Assembly: GCF_000020665.1 (NCBI RefSeq)
Contig: NC_011071.1
Span: 62,001 to 126,000 of the forward strand
Length of the DNA: 64,000 nucleotides
Direction: 5' to 3'
Source: Stenotrophomonas maltophilia R551-3
GTDB taxonomy: Bacteria; Pseudomonadota; Gammaproteobacteria; Xanthomonadales; Xanthomonadaceae
Shown: in pieces, positions 24,394-32,310 of the stretch
How positions within the stretch are numbered: the first letter of the stretch is position 1
Layout of the letters: every line of letters starts with the position of its first letter
The notes under the pieces: model-generated
What the model was told of the DNA's origin: nothing
What the model saw: only the letters and a program-made list of their open reading frames with translations
The model's database searches: none
Program-made: the position numbers and the translations under genes

Positions 24394-25350
24394 CTAGCGG
24401 ATCTGGGAAGGAGACCTTCCGAACTGCCGCTTGAATGCGGCACTGAAGCTGCTGGTATGGGCATAGCCGGCGAGGCTGGCTGCCACGTCCACTGACACCC
24501 GCCGTTGCAGCAGGGCGTCGTGTGCCCGTTGCAGGCGCAGTGCGCGCAGCCAGGCGGCGATGCTGCTGCCGTGCAGCTGCTGGAAGGTGCTTTGCAGGTC
24601 GACGGCGTTCGTACCCAGCCTGCGCGCCATCTGGTTGATGGTCAGGCCATCGGCCTCGCCGCTCTGCAGCCACTGCTGCAACTGGTCCACGCAACGCCGC
24701 AGATGCGCGCTGGGGGCAGGCGCCTCGCGTTCGGCGATCACGGATCGAACCACGCTGGCCGCGACTTCCAGCGCAAAGCTCTCGCGTTGCAGGCTGGCCA
24801 GCAGAGGCGGCTCCGCCGTTTCCGCCCCGAACAACGCTGCGGCCCGCCGCAGCAGTGGCGCAGGCGGTTGCCACGCCTGGTTGCGTGCGTGGCTCAGTCG
24901 CAGGCGGGTGAGTCCGGCCGATGCAATGCCATCGAGCTGGCGCGACAACCAGTCCTGGCCGAGGTGCAGGCTGACCTTGGTTTCCTCGCGACCCGCCTGC
25001 CAATGGCGCTGGAACGCTTCCTCCTCACGAAGGTGGACCAGCATCGCCGGGCTCCCGGCCCGGCGGCTGTCCATCTGCAGGCGCTGGTTGGTGATGACCA
25101 CTTCGGCCTGCCCCTGCAGCAGGAAACTGGCGGTGAGACCCGCAGGCAGGCAGTTCTGGCTGCGGCCGCCGACCATGTCCTGGCTGCGGCTGAGGTAGAG
25201 CACCAGGCCGCTGTCCATCGACTGCACCTGCTGCCAGCCGGCCAGCACAGGCAGCGCATCGGGGAGACCCGATTCAAAGTCGACCCGGCCGCCCAGCGCG
25301 TGGGCGGCGCTCATCAGTTCGGCGCAGGAATAGACCTGCATGCAAGGCAC
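24394..25350 (-). CDS. AraC-family regulator, PchR-like
   Basis: This 318-residue regulator has a C-terminal AraC DNA-binding domain (about 215-318) with two helix-turn-helix units, the second reading A-S-L-A-G-Y-A-H-T-S-S-F-S-A-A-F-K-R-Q-F-G-R-S-P. The N-terminal part has the F-L-L-Q-G-Q-A-E-V-V sensor strand typical of PchR/siderophore-type regulators that bind ferri-siderophore. ATG 25350 or 25341 could be the start. It is divergent from a siderophore-uptake operon, and the shared region carries AraC-like direct repeats and a Fur box. It probably activates uptake when the siderophore is present. Confidence 0.9.
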   Translation of the reverse strand: MPCMQVYSCAELMSAAHALGGRVDFESGLPDALPVLAGWQQVQSMDSGLVLYLSRSQDMVGGRSQNCLPAGLTASFLLQGQAEVVITNQRLQMDSRRAGSPAMLVHLREEEAFQRHWQAGREETKVSLHLGQDWLSRQLDGIASAGLTRLRLSHARNQAWQPPAPLLRRAAALFGAETAEPPLLASLQRESFALEVAASVVRSVIAEREAPAPSAHLRRCVDQLQQWLQSGEADGLTINQMARRLGTNAVDLQSTFQQLHGSSIAAWLRALRLQRAHDALLQRRVSVDVAASLAGYAHTSSFSAAFKRQFGRSPSQIR

Positions 25351-25361
25351 CCGCGAAAGCT

Positions 25362-25399
25362 GTCGTGCCTAAATTTTCTTTCGTCGCGCCTAAACTTTC
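25362..25399. promoter_or_regulatory. AraC-type direct-repeat operator
   Basis: The sequence GTCGYGCCTAAAYTTTC occurs twice, at 25362-25378 and 25383-25399, with a 21-base period (two DNA turns). This is the geometry of AraC-family half-sites such as araI1/araI2. The second copy ends 15 bases before a TATTCT hexamer (25415-25420) and so covers the expected -35 position, as for class II activation. Confidence 0.7.
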
Positions 25400-25408
25400 A
25401 ATGGTATT

Positions 25409-25427
25409 GCAAATTATTCTCATTTGC
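25409..25427. promoter_or_regulatory. Fur box
   Basis: GCAAATTATTCTCATTTGC is a 19-bp dyad (GCAAAT/ATTTGC) with the AT-rich centre of Fur operators. It overlaps the TATTCT -10-like hexamer, so Fur-Fe(II) would block transcription of the uptake operon directly. Confidence 0.75.
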
Positions 25428-25468
25428 GGGGGCTCGCTGCCCCTTTCCCCTGTTCAGCAAGAAGGTCG

Positions 25469-25861
25469 ATGGCGATGGGTCTGGTGATCAACGAGGCGGT
25501 GGTGCTGCGTGCCGTCTTCCATGGCGCGGTGGATGCGCACCAGATCCGGTACTGGCTGGACCGCGTGCAGGCGCTGATCGATGCCCACCGTCCCTTCTAC
25601 TTCGTTGCCAGCACCGCGCCCGGTGCCACCTTCTGCGACGATTACCGTGCCCTGCAGGCGGTCTGGTACAAGCAGTACAAGGCCGCCTTCCGGCGGTACT
25701 GCCGGGGCCTGGTGCGCATCGCCAGCGATGCCGCCGATCAGCAGCGGCTGGACACTCCGGCGCTGCATGCGGCCTGGGCCGTGCCGTACTTCGTCACCGC
25801 CGATGCCGGCGCGGGCATGCGCTGGATTGGCGAGCACCTGGAGCAGGCCGATGCGCACTGA
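25469..25861 (+). CDS. small protein of the siderophore operon, STAS-like
   Basis: This is an uncharacterised protein of about 130 residues with no signal peptide or membrane segment. The alternating pattern V-V-L-R-A-V-F-H-G-A-V-D near the start, P-F-Y-F-V-A-S and a C-terminal P-Y-F-V-T-A-D-A-G-A-G-M-R-W-I resembles the SpoIIAA-like STAS fold; that is inference from pattern only. ATG 25469 and ATG 25475 are both possible behind AAGAAGG. It is the first gene after the Fur box, and its 3' end overlaps the transporter gene by 11 bases. A cytoplasmic helper role in siderophore use is plausible. Confidence 0.78.
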   Translation: MAMGLVINEAVVLRAVFHGAVDAHQIRYWLDRVQALIDAHRPFYFVASTAPGATFCDDYRALQAVWYKQYKAAFRRYCRGLVRIASDAADQQRLDTPALHAAWAVPYFVTADAGAGMRWIGEHLEQADAH

Positions 25862-27071
25862 GCGCGCCGCCGCTTCGCCGTTCGGCCTGGGTGTGATCGT
25901 CGCGCTGTACATGGCGCATGCCTTGCCCCTGTATTTCTACAACGTGGCGGTACCGGCCATCCTGCGTAGCCAGGGCGTGGATCTGCGCTGGATCGGCATG
26001 TTGTCGCTGCTTTACCTGCCGTGGGCGCTGAAGTTCCTGTGGGCACCACTGGTGGACCGCTGGCATCTGCCGGCCCTCGGTCGCCGCCGCAGCTGGCTGT
26101 GGCTGACCCAGCTGTTGCTGCTGGCCGGGATCCTGGTGCTGGCGTTCACCGGCCTGGATCATGGCCTGGTCGTGTTCGTGCTGGTCGGCATGTGGATCTC
26201 GAGCATTGCCGCCACCCAGGACATCGCCATCGACGGCTACACCGTGGAGGCGCTGGCGCCGGCCGAGCACCGGTTGGGCAGCATGGCGCAAAGCGTGGGT
26301 GTGGCCCTGGGCAGCATGATCGGTGGCGCCGGTGTGCTGTGGCTGTATGAAACCCGCGGCTGGAGCGTGGCCCTGCTGAGCCTGGCCGCAATGAGCGCAC
26401 TGACCCTGCTGGCAGTGCAGCGGATCAACGAAACGCCGGCCAGGCCCGACGCGCCGCGGCCGAGCATCCTGCGTGCGCTGCGTCGTCGCGAACTGCGCTG
26501 GGCGCTGCTGCTGATCGTGCTGTACCGGCTGGTGGAAGCGCCGGCCATGGCGATGATCAACCCGCTGCTGGTCGACCAGCAGTTCAGCCTGACCGAGATC
26601 GGGTTGCTGATCTCGGTGGGCGGCGCCGGTACCGGCATGCTGGCTGCGGTGGGCGCCGCCTGGCTGCTCAAGCAGCGCCGGGCCGAGCAGTTGCTGATGC
26701 ACGCTGGCTGGTGGCGCACCGTGTTGTATGTACTGCTGGCGTTGATGCTTTACAGCGGTGCGATGGCGTCGTCACGGTGGGGCCTGGGCGTGCTGGTGAT
26801 CGCGCTGCTGGCGCTGCGCTATGTGGCGATGACCAGCCTGTATGCCCTGTTCATGCGGGTCAGTTCGCGTGCCCAGGCCGGCACTGACTTCACCTTGCTG
26901 GTGTGCTTCGAGCTGCTGGTCAATTTCATCGGCGGTGCATTGTCCGGCTTCCTCGCCAAGGGACTGGGCTACCCCATCTACTACATCGCGCTGGCGGCAG
27001 TTTCGGCGCTCGGGTTGCTGCTGTGCCGGCCGCTGATGCGCCGCTTCGCAGCACCCACGAACTCCCCCTGA
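25851..27071 (+). CDS. MFS transporter, RhtX/FptX siderophore-uptake type
   Basis: The product has 406 residues with about twelve membrane segments. Its AmpG-related sequence features include Y-L-P-W-A-L-K-F-L-W-A-P-L-V-D-R near residue 50 and the highly characteristic I-A-A-T-Q-D-I-A-I-D-G-Y near 120. RhtX and FptX of this group carry ferric siderophores across the inner membrane as single-component permeases. The location between a PchR-like regulator and a TonB receptor supports that role over muropeptide uptake. ATG 25851 overlaps the upstream gene, indicating translational coupling. Confidence 0.87.
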   Translation: MRTERAAASPFGLGVIVALYMAHALPLYFYNVAVPAILRSQGVDLRWIGMLSLLYLPWALKFLWAPLVDRWHLPALGRRRSWLWLTQLLLLAGILVLAFTGLDHGLVVFVLVGMWISSIAATQDIAIDGYTVEALAPAEHRLGSMAQSVGVALGSMIGGAGVLWLYETRGWSVALLSLAAMSALTLLAVQRINETPARPDAPRPSILRALRRRELRWALLLIVLYRLVEAPAMAMINPLLVDQQFSLTEIGLLISVGGAGTGMLAAVGAAWLLKQRRAEQLLMHAGWWRTVLYVLLALMLYSGAMASSRWGLGVLVIALLALRYVAMTSLYALFMRVSSRAQAGTDFTLLVCFELLVNFIGGALSGFLAKGLGYPIYYIALAAVSALGLLLCRPLMRRFAAPTNSP

Positions 27072-27088
27072 TACGCAACGAGGACACC

Positions 27089-29344
27089 ATGCGGCATACC
27101 GCAGCAACCCTTCCGCTGGCGATGCTGGCGTTGGCCATCAGTGGCCAGCTGGCGGCGCAGAATACGTCCGCTACGGCTGGCACCCGGCAACTGGATGCGG
27201 TGAGTGTCACCGCCGTGCGAGGCGCACGCAGCGTGGCCGAGATCGCCGGCACCGTGTATGCCATCGAGCGCGAGCAGATTGCCCCGCAGATCACCGCCGG
27301 GCGCAGCACCGCCGACATCCTCGGCCAGCTGGTGCCGTCGCTGGCGCCGGCCAGTGGGACCACCAGCAACTACGGCATGACCATGCGTGGCCGCAGCGTG
27401 CAGGTGATGATCGATGGCGTGCCATTGACCGGCGCACGCGATGGGTCGCGCCAGCTCAACAGCATCTCGCCGACCATGATCGAGCGCATCGAGGTGATCT
27501 CCGGCGCCACCGCGCTGTATGGCGCCGGTGCCAGTGGCGGCATCATCAACATCATCACCCTGCAGCCCGGTGAGCAGCCGGTGCAGCTGGCCAGCCAGTT
27601 CGGCCTGCGCAGCCCCTCGCATCTGTCCAGTGACACGCTGGCCTGGAACGCCGCGCAGACCATGACCGTGCGCGGCGATCAGTTCAGTGGCGCGTTCGGC
27701 TTCGCCTATGGCCGGCAGGGCGCATCGCTGGATGCGCATGGCCGCCGTATCGGCCCGGAGATCGCGCAGACTGATCGGCAGGACACCGAGACCCGCGAAC
27801 TCAATGCGCGCTTCGATTGGACGCTGACGGACAGCCAGCGGTTGAGCGTCGGCGTACGCTGGTTCGACGATCAACAGGACAGTGATCACGGCCCCGACTA
27901 TGGCCCGCGCCTGGCCGCGCTGTTCAACCCTGCATTCACGCCCAGCCACCAGGCGCTGCCCGGCCTGCAGCTGGAGGCGCAGCCGCGTACCCGGCACCAG
28001 GGAGTGAATGCGCAGTACCGCAACCGCGATGTACTGGGCGGGCAGGAACTGAGCGTGGAAGCCTATTACCGCAACGAGCAGGGACGCTGGTTCCCGTCGG
28101 TGTCGACCCTGGTGCATCCGGCACTGCGCGGGGGCTTCGCCTATGTGGCGATGCAGTCCAACACCGAAATCGACGTTTGGGGCCTGCGCAGCGCGCTGCA
28201 CAAGGATTTCCAAGTTGGTGGCCGCAGCCTGCAGCTGTCATACGGTGTGGACCACGAGCGCGAGCAGGACAGCCAGCGCGGACAGATGTATGACATCAAC
28301 CGCTTCATCGCCAGCAATGGTCTGGATTACCGACCGACAGCGCAGTACGCGATGGGGCCGGACGTGCGCGTGGACACCACCGGACTGTTCCTGCAGGCCG
28401 ACCATTCGCTCGGCGAGCGCTTCAGCGTGCAGGCCGGCGTGCGCCACCAGATCCTGCGCAACCGCGTCGAGGATTCACTTCCCTACACCGAAGCGATCAC
28501 CGCCGACGCCGTTGCGGGGTACACGCCGCGCCTGCTGCAGGGTGGCCGCGTGCGCCACGCGCAGACCCTGTTCAATGCCGGCGTGGTGTACCGGCTGGAC
28601 GCATCGCAACAGCTTTTCGCGAACTTCTCGCAGGGATTCAGCCTGCCCGATACGCAGCGCATGCTGCGCGATGTGCCGGCGAGCTTCGTCATCGACAGCC
28701 GCAACGTCGGCCCGATCAAGGTCGACAGCTATGAGCTGGGCTGGCGCCGCAGCGATGCATCGCTGCAGAGCGCGGTGACCGCGTTCTACAACCGCTCGGA
28801 CAAGACCGTGCAGTTCAACCGTGACTACAGCGTGTCGGTGGCCGACACCGATGAGCGCGTGTGGGGCGTGGAGGCCAACCTGCGCTACACGCCGACGGCG
28901 CAGCTGGAGCTGGGCGCCAGCCTTGCCAGCACCCGGGGCCAGTACCGCGATGCTGCCGGACGTTGGCGTGAGCTCAATGCGTTCCGCGTTTCACCCTTGA
29001 AGGCTGGTGTGCATGGGCAGTGGCGCTTCGCCAATGACAGCCTGCTGCGCTTGCAGGGACAAGTGGTGGGCGGGACCGATCGTGCCTGGCGCGATGCGCC
29101 ACTCGCAGCGATCAGTCCCAGCATTCGCGCCACCCCGGCGGCGAAGATCCACGGCTATGCGGTGTTCGACCTGATCGGCGAAGTACCACTGGCAGGCGGC
29201 CGCTTCAGCGCGGGCATCTACAACCTGGCCGATCGTGACTACCGCACGGTCTATGGCCAGCAGGCCGAGGCGACCTACGGAAAGATGTCCAGTCTGCCGG
29301 CGGCAGGGCGGACCTTCTCGATCGGGTACCGGGTGGAGTACTGA
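27089..29344 (+). CDS. TonB-dependent siderophore receptor
   Basis: This 751-residue outer-membrane receptor has a signal peptide ending near A-A-Q-N (residue 24). A TonB-box region (L-D-A-V-S-V-T-A) is followed by a plug domain (about 45-165, with M-T-M-R-G-R-S-V-Q-V-M-I-D-G-V-P and A-T-A-L-Y-G-A-G-A-S-G-G-I-I-N-I). A beta-barrel runs to the C-terminus, which ends in an aromatic-containing strand (S-I-G-Y-R-V-E-Y). GAGGA precedes ATG 27089. As the last gene of the Fur-controlled operon it would import the ferri-siderophore that the FptX-like permease then carries inward. Confidence 0.93.
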   Translation: MRHTAATLPLAMLALAISGQLAAQNTSATAGTRQLDAVSVTAVRGARSVAEIAGTVYAIEREQIAPQITAGRSTADILGQLVPSLAPASGTTSNYGMTMRGRSVQVMIDGVPLTGARDGSRQLNSISPTMIERIEVISGATALYGAGASGGIINIITLQPGEQPVQLASQFGLRSPSHLSSDTLAWNAAQTMTVRGDQFSGAFGFAYGRQGASLDAHGRRIGPEIAQTDRQDTETRELNARFDWTLTDSQRLSVGVRWFDDQQDSDHGPDYGPRLAALFNPAFTPSHQALPGLQLEAQPRTRHQGVNAQYRNRDVLGGQELSVEAYYRNEQGRWFPSVSTLVHPALRGGFAYVAMQSNTEIDVWGLRSALHKDFQVGGRSLQLSYGVDHEREQDSQRGQMYDINRFIASNGLDYRPTAQYAMGPDVRVDTTGLFLQADHSLGERFSVQAGVRHQILRNRVEDSLPYTEAITADAVAGYTPRLLQGGRVRHAQTLFNAGVVYRLDASQQLFANFSQGFSLPDTQRMLRDVPASFVIDSRNVGPIKVDSYELGWRRSDASLQSAVTAFYNRSDKTVQFNRDYSVSVADTDERVWGVEANLRYTPTAQLELGASLASTRGQYRDAAGRWRELNAFRVSPLKAGVHGQWRFANDSLLRLQGQVVGGTDRAWRDAPLAAISPSIRATPAAKIHGYAVFDLIGEVPLAGGRFSAGIYNLADRDYRTVYGQQAEATYGKMSSLPAAGRTFSIGYRVEY

Positions 29345-29396
29345 GCCGGACGACATCCCCCTACCGTTCGTCGGCCCATGACTTCCGGGGGGTTGA

Positions 29397-29435
29397 CTAC
29401 AGTTGTCGTCACTCAGAAAGTGGCGACACGTGTAG
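29397..29435. promoter_or_regulatory. BlaI-type operator pair
   Basis: CTACA-GT-TGTCG (29397-29408) and CGACA-CG-TGTAG (29424-29435) are each imperfect copies of the CTACA-NN-TGTAG dyad bound by BlaI/MecI-type repressors. They are also inverted copies of one another, with centres 27 bp apart. TTGACT (29393-29398) lies across the first site as a likely -35. They end 16 bases before the BlaI-like start, indicating autorepression of the two-gene operon. Confidence 0.72.
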
Positions 29436-29451
29436 TCAAGGGAGTGGTGTC

Positions 29452-29838
29452 ATGCGTGGCAAGACGATCGGGGACCAGGAGCTGGCCCTGCTGCAGTACA
29501 TCGATGAACATGCGCCGGCCAGCGTCGGCGAGGTCGCCAGTGGCTACGGCGAGGCCCGTGGCCTGGCCCGGTCCACCGTGCTGACGATGATGGAGCGGCT
29601 GCGGGCGAAGGGGTATCTTCGTCGCCAGCAGCAGGACGGCGTCTACCGCTACCAGGCCACCCGTGGCCCGGAAAGCGTGCTGCAGGGTGCAGTGGCCCAG
29701 TTCGTCGACAACACGCTGCAGGGCTCGGTGTCGCCGTTCGTGGCCTACCTGTCGCAGCGCCAGCAGGTCAGCGACAACGAGCTGGCCGAGCTGGAAGCGC
29801 TGGTCGCCGAACTCCAATCGCGCCGCCAAGAGGGCTGA
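29452..29838 (+). CDS. BlaI/MecI/CopY-family repressor
   Basis: This is a 128-residue winged-helix repressor. The DNA-binding half reads T-I-G-D-Q-E-L-A-L-L-Q-Y then S-T-V-L-T-M-M-E-R-L-R-A-K-G-Y-L. The C-terminal half is the helical dimerisation region (S-P-F-V-A-Y-L-S...L-E-A-L-V). In this family the repressor is cleaved when the partner M56 membrane protease senses its signal. The partner gene starts three bases downstream, and the paired operator lies just upstream. Confidence 0.93.
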   Translation: MRGKTIGDQELALLQYIDEHAPASVGEVASGYGEARGLARSTVLTMMERLRAKGYLRRQQQDGVYRYQATRGPESVLQGAVAQFVDNTLQGSVSPFVAYLSQRQQVSDNELAELEALVAELQSRRQEG

Positions 29839-29841
29839 GCC

Positions 29842-31836
29842 ATGGACACCACGATGCTGATCCTGTTGTTGGAACGGCTGGGCTGGACCAGCCTGCAGAC
29901 CGTGCTGCTGGTGGCCCTGGTGTACGGCGTGTGCCGCGCACTGCCGTCCCTGTCGGCGGCCACCCGCTGCCGCCTGTGGTGGCTGGTTTCGCTGCAGGCC
30001 GTGCTCGGCCTGTTCTGGAGCCAGCCGCTGCAGCTGGCCTGGCTGCCGGCACCGCAGGCGGTGGCGATGACCGCCACGGACGTTGCCGCAGATATGGTCT
30101 ACCCGCTGGCGCCGGACGCCTCGGCGCAGCTGCTGGCGACGATGCCGGTGCCTGCAGCGGACGTGCCGGCAGTTGCGTGGTGGGCCGTTGCACTGGCTGT
30201 GCTGTGGGCATCCGGTGTGCTGCTGATGGCCCTACGCACCTTCGGTGAGTGGCGCCGCTGCCGGGCGCTGCTGGCCGCCGCCTATCCCTGCGAGGACGAG
30301 GCGCTGGTGCAGGCGCTGCAGCTGGCCTCCGATGCCCACGGCGTACGCCCTGCGCCGCGGCTGTGGATGAGCGCGCAGGTGGACGCACCGCAGCTGGTCG
30401 GCCCGTTCCGCCCGGTGCTGCTGCTGCCGGCCGGCGACAATGCCCTGCAGGGCGATGCGCTGGACCTGGCACTGACCCACGAGCTGCAGCATCTGCAGCG
30501 GCGCGATCTGCAGTGGGGCCTGCTGCCCGCATTGGCCCAGCACCTGTTCTTCTTCCACCCGCTGCTGCGCTTGTCGGTGCGCGAATACGCACAGGCCCGC
30601 GAGGAAGCCGTGGATGCGGCCGTGGTCGGCCAGCACGGCGCGAGTCGCCAGGCCTATGGCCGCCTGCTGTTGCAGCTGGGCGTGGCACCGCAGCCACACC
30701 TGGGCGTGGCCAGCGCCGCGCCGAACACCACCAGCCTCAAGCGCCGCCTGCTTTCGCTGCAGTCGCGCCGGTCCTGCCCGCGCATCCTGGCGATGGCGTT
30801 GACCGCTGTCGTCGTTGTGGTGGGCGTGGCACCGATGCGGCTGGTGGCGGCGCCAGTGCCGCCGGCACCGCCGGCGCCTCCGGCCGCACCGAAGGCCGTG
30901 GTGCCGCCGCCCCCGAAGGCTCCGAACGCGCCGCCCGCACCGCCTTCGGCCGCGCGCGTTCCGGCCGTGCCGGTGGCGCCCGCGCCGCCTGCCGAGCCGG
31001 CCGATGTCGAGGCGCTGTCAGGCCCGGACGATGCCGATGTGGCGGTCGACGTGGATGTCGATGTGGATACCGACATGCACAGTGAACATTCGACTTCCCA
31101 CACCACCTCCATCACCACCTACGGGCGCCTGGACCTCGGCAAGTCGCCGTCGCAGGCCTACGTGCTGGTCGATGGTGATTCGACCTTCGCCAATGGCGGC
31201 ATCGACGATGTAACGGTGGCGCGCAGGCAGCTCGGCAAGGGGCCGGCGCTGTGGTTCCGCCAGGGCGACAAGCGCTATGTGGTGCGCGACCCGATGCTGA
31301 TCCAGACCCTGCAGCGCGCCTACAGCGGCGCCGCAGACCTCGGTCGCCAGCAGAGCGAACTGGGCCGCCAGCAGAGTGCGCTGGGTCGCGAGCAGGGCGA
31401 ACTCGGCAGGCAGATGGGTGAGATGGGCCGCCTGCAGGGCGAGGAGTCACGCCGCATTGCGCTGGCCGCCGCTGAGGTAGCGCGCAGCGCGATGGCCGCC
31501 CACGACATCAACCGTGAGGCCGCCGCAGAAGCAGCAAAGGCGGCGCGTGGTGCGACCAGCGATATGGCCGTTGCGCGTGAGGCTGCACGCGAGGCCGCCG
31601 CCGAGGCACGTCGTGCGATGCAGGAAGCCCGCAGCGAGGCCGCGCAATCCGGCCGCACCCGTGACATGCAGCGCCTGGCCAGCCAGCAGTCCGAACTGGC
31701 CAGCCGACAGGCGGCACTGGGCAGCCAACAGGCCGCGTTGGGCGAGCGTCAGGCGCGCGTACATGCGCAGGCATCGCAGCAGGCGCAGCAGGTGATCGCG
31801 CGCGCACTGGCCAGCGGCAAAGCCGAGCGCCTCTGA
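29842..31836 (+). CDS. M56-family (BlaR1-like) membrane metallopeptidase with coiled-coil tail
   Basis: The 664-residue product has four hydrophobic segments in its first 330 residues. The zinc motif H-E-L-Q-H is at residues 213-217, with a downstream E-E-A-V-D-A third-ligand region. A final membrane helix (about 313-332) leads to a periplasmic part. That part is not the penicillin-binding sensor of BlaR1. It is a Pro/Ala-rich linker, an Asp/Val repeat (V-D-V-D-V-D-V-D) and a long predicted coiled coil of repeated L-G-R-Q-Q-S-E and A-A-R-E-A-A units. It should cleave the adjacent BlaI-like repressor, but the signal is not a beta-lactam acting through a standard sensor domain. Confidence 0.88.
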   Translation: MDTTMLILLLERLGWTSLQTVLLVALVYGVCRALPSLSAATRCRLWWLVSLQAVLGLFWSQPLQLAWLPAPQAVAMTATDVAADMVYPLAPDASAQLLATMPVPAADVPAVAWWAVALAVLWASGVLLMALRTFGEWRRCRALLAAAYPCEDEALVQALQLASDAHGVRPAPRLWMSAQVDAPQLVGPFRPVLLLPAGDNALQGDALDLALTHELQHLQRRDLQWGLLPALAQHLFFFHPLLRLSVREYAQAREEAVDAAVVGQHGASRQAYGRLLLQLGVAPQPHLGVASAAPNTTSLKRRLLSLQSRRSCPRILAMALTAVVVVVGVAPMRLVAAPVPPAPPAPPAAPKAVVPPPPKAPNAPPAPPSAARVPAVPVAPAPPAEPADVEALSGPDDADVAVDVDVDVDTDMHSEHSTSHTTSITTYGRLDLGKSPSQAYVLVDGDSTFANGGIDDVTVARRQLGKGPALWFRQGDKRYVVRDPMLIQTLQRAYSGAADLGRQQSELGRQQSALGREQGELGRQMGEMGRLQGEESRRIALAAAEVARSAMAAHDINREAAAEAAKAARGATSDMAVAREAAREAAAEARRAMQEARSEAAQSGRTRDMQRLASQQSELASRQAALGSQQAALGERQARVHAQASQQAQQVIARALASGKAERL

Positions 31837-31842
31837 AACGGC

Positions 31843-31918
31843 GGTAGCGCCGGGCCATGCCCGGCGAGCGCAGCGGCACGCCTGGAGAGGGAAGGCGCCG
31901 GGCATGGCCCGGCGCTAC
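31843..31918. repeat. inverted pair of SMAG-type palindromes
   Basis: GTAGCGCCGGGCCATGCCCG (from 31843) and its reverse form ending in CTAC (31896-31918) face each other between two convergent genes. The two units can also pair with each other into one long hairpin, a likely bidirectional terminator. Confidence 0.78.
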
Positions 31919-31929
31919 CCACCGGGCGA

Positions 31930-32244
31930 TCAACCGCAGCTGGCGCGTTCGATCCGGTTCTGCGCATCTACCTGCACGGTCACGCGGTCCTGGCGGAAGT
32001 CCATGGTCACCGCCATGCCCGGCTTGACCACCCGTGCACCGCGCGCGCCGCTGGCGGTCACCAGTTTCTTGATCGTGGCTTCGTCGGCGGTCTTGCCGGT
32101 GAAGGCTTCCAGCGCCTCCGGCTTGCATTCGTGCGCGGCATCGGCCACGGGCGCTGGCGCGGGATCGTGGGAGGTGCTGCTGCCAGCGTGACTGCAGGCG
32201 GCCAACGGCAGGATGGCGAGCAGGACCAGGGGATTGAGGCGCAT
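31930..32244 (-). CDS. I78-family peptidase inhibitor lipoprotein (copy 3)
   Basis: This 104-residue lipoprotein (lipobox L-P-L-A-A-C at residues 12-17) has a short Ser/Pro/Ala linker and a C-terminal I78 domain. The domain runs from E-C-K-P through K-K-L-V-T-A-S-G-A, R-V-V-K-P-G-M-A-V-T-M-D-F and R-V-T-V-Q-V-D to S-C-G. It matches the I78 outline more closely than copy 2. ATG 32244 was chosen because the lipoprotein signal starts there; the frame is open upstream. The target protease is unknown. Confidence 0.86.
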   Translation of the reverse strand: MRLNPLVLLAILPLAACSHAGSSTSHDPAPAPVADAAHECKPEALEAFTGKTADEATIKKLVTASGARGARVVKPGMAVTMDFRQDRVTVQVDAQNRIERASCG

Positions 32245-32310
32245 CGTCGGGCTCCAGGCGTGGATGGTGGCGGCAGTGTCACCGCTGCCACCGTCAGGCC
32301 GCGTCAACGC

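Noticed and set aside
31005..31836. Beta-lactam sensor domain at the end of the M56 protein
   Set aside because: No S-x-x-K, S-x-N or K-T-G motifs are present. The region is linker plus coiled coil.
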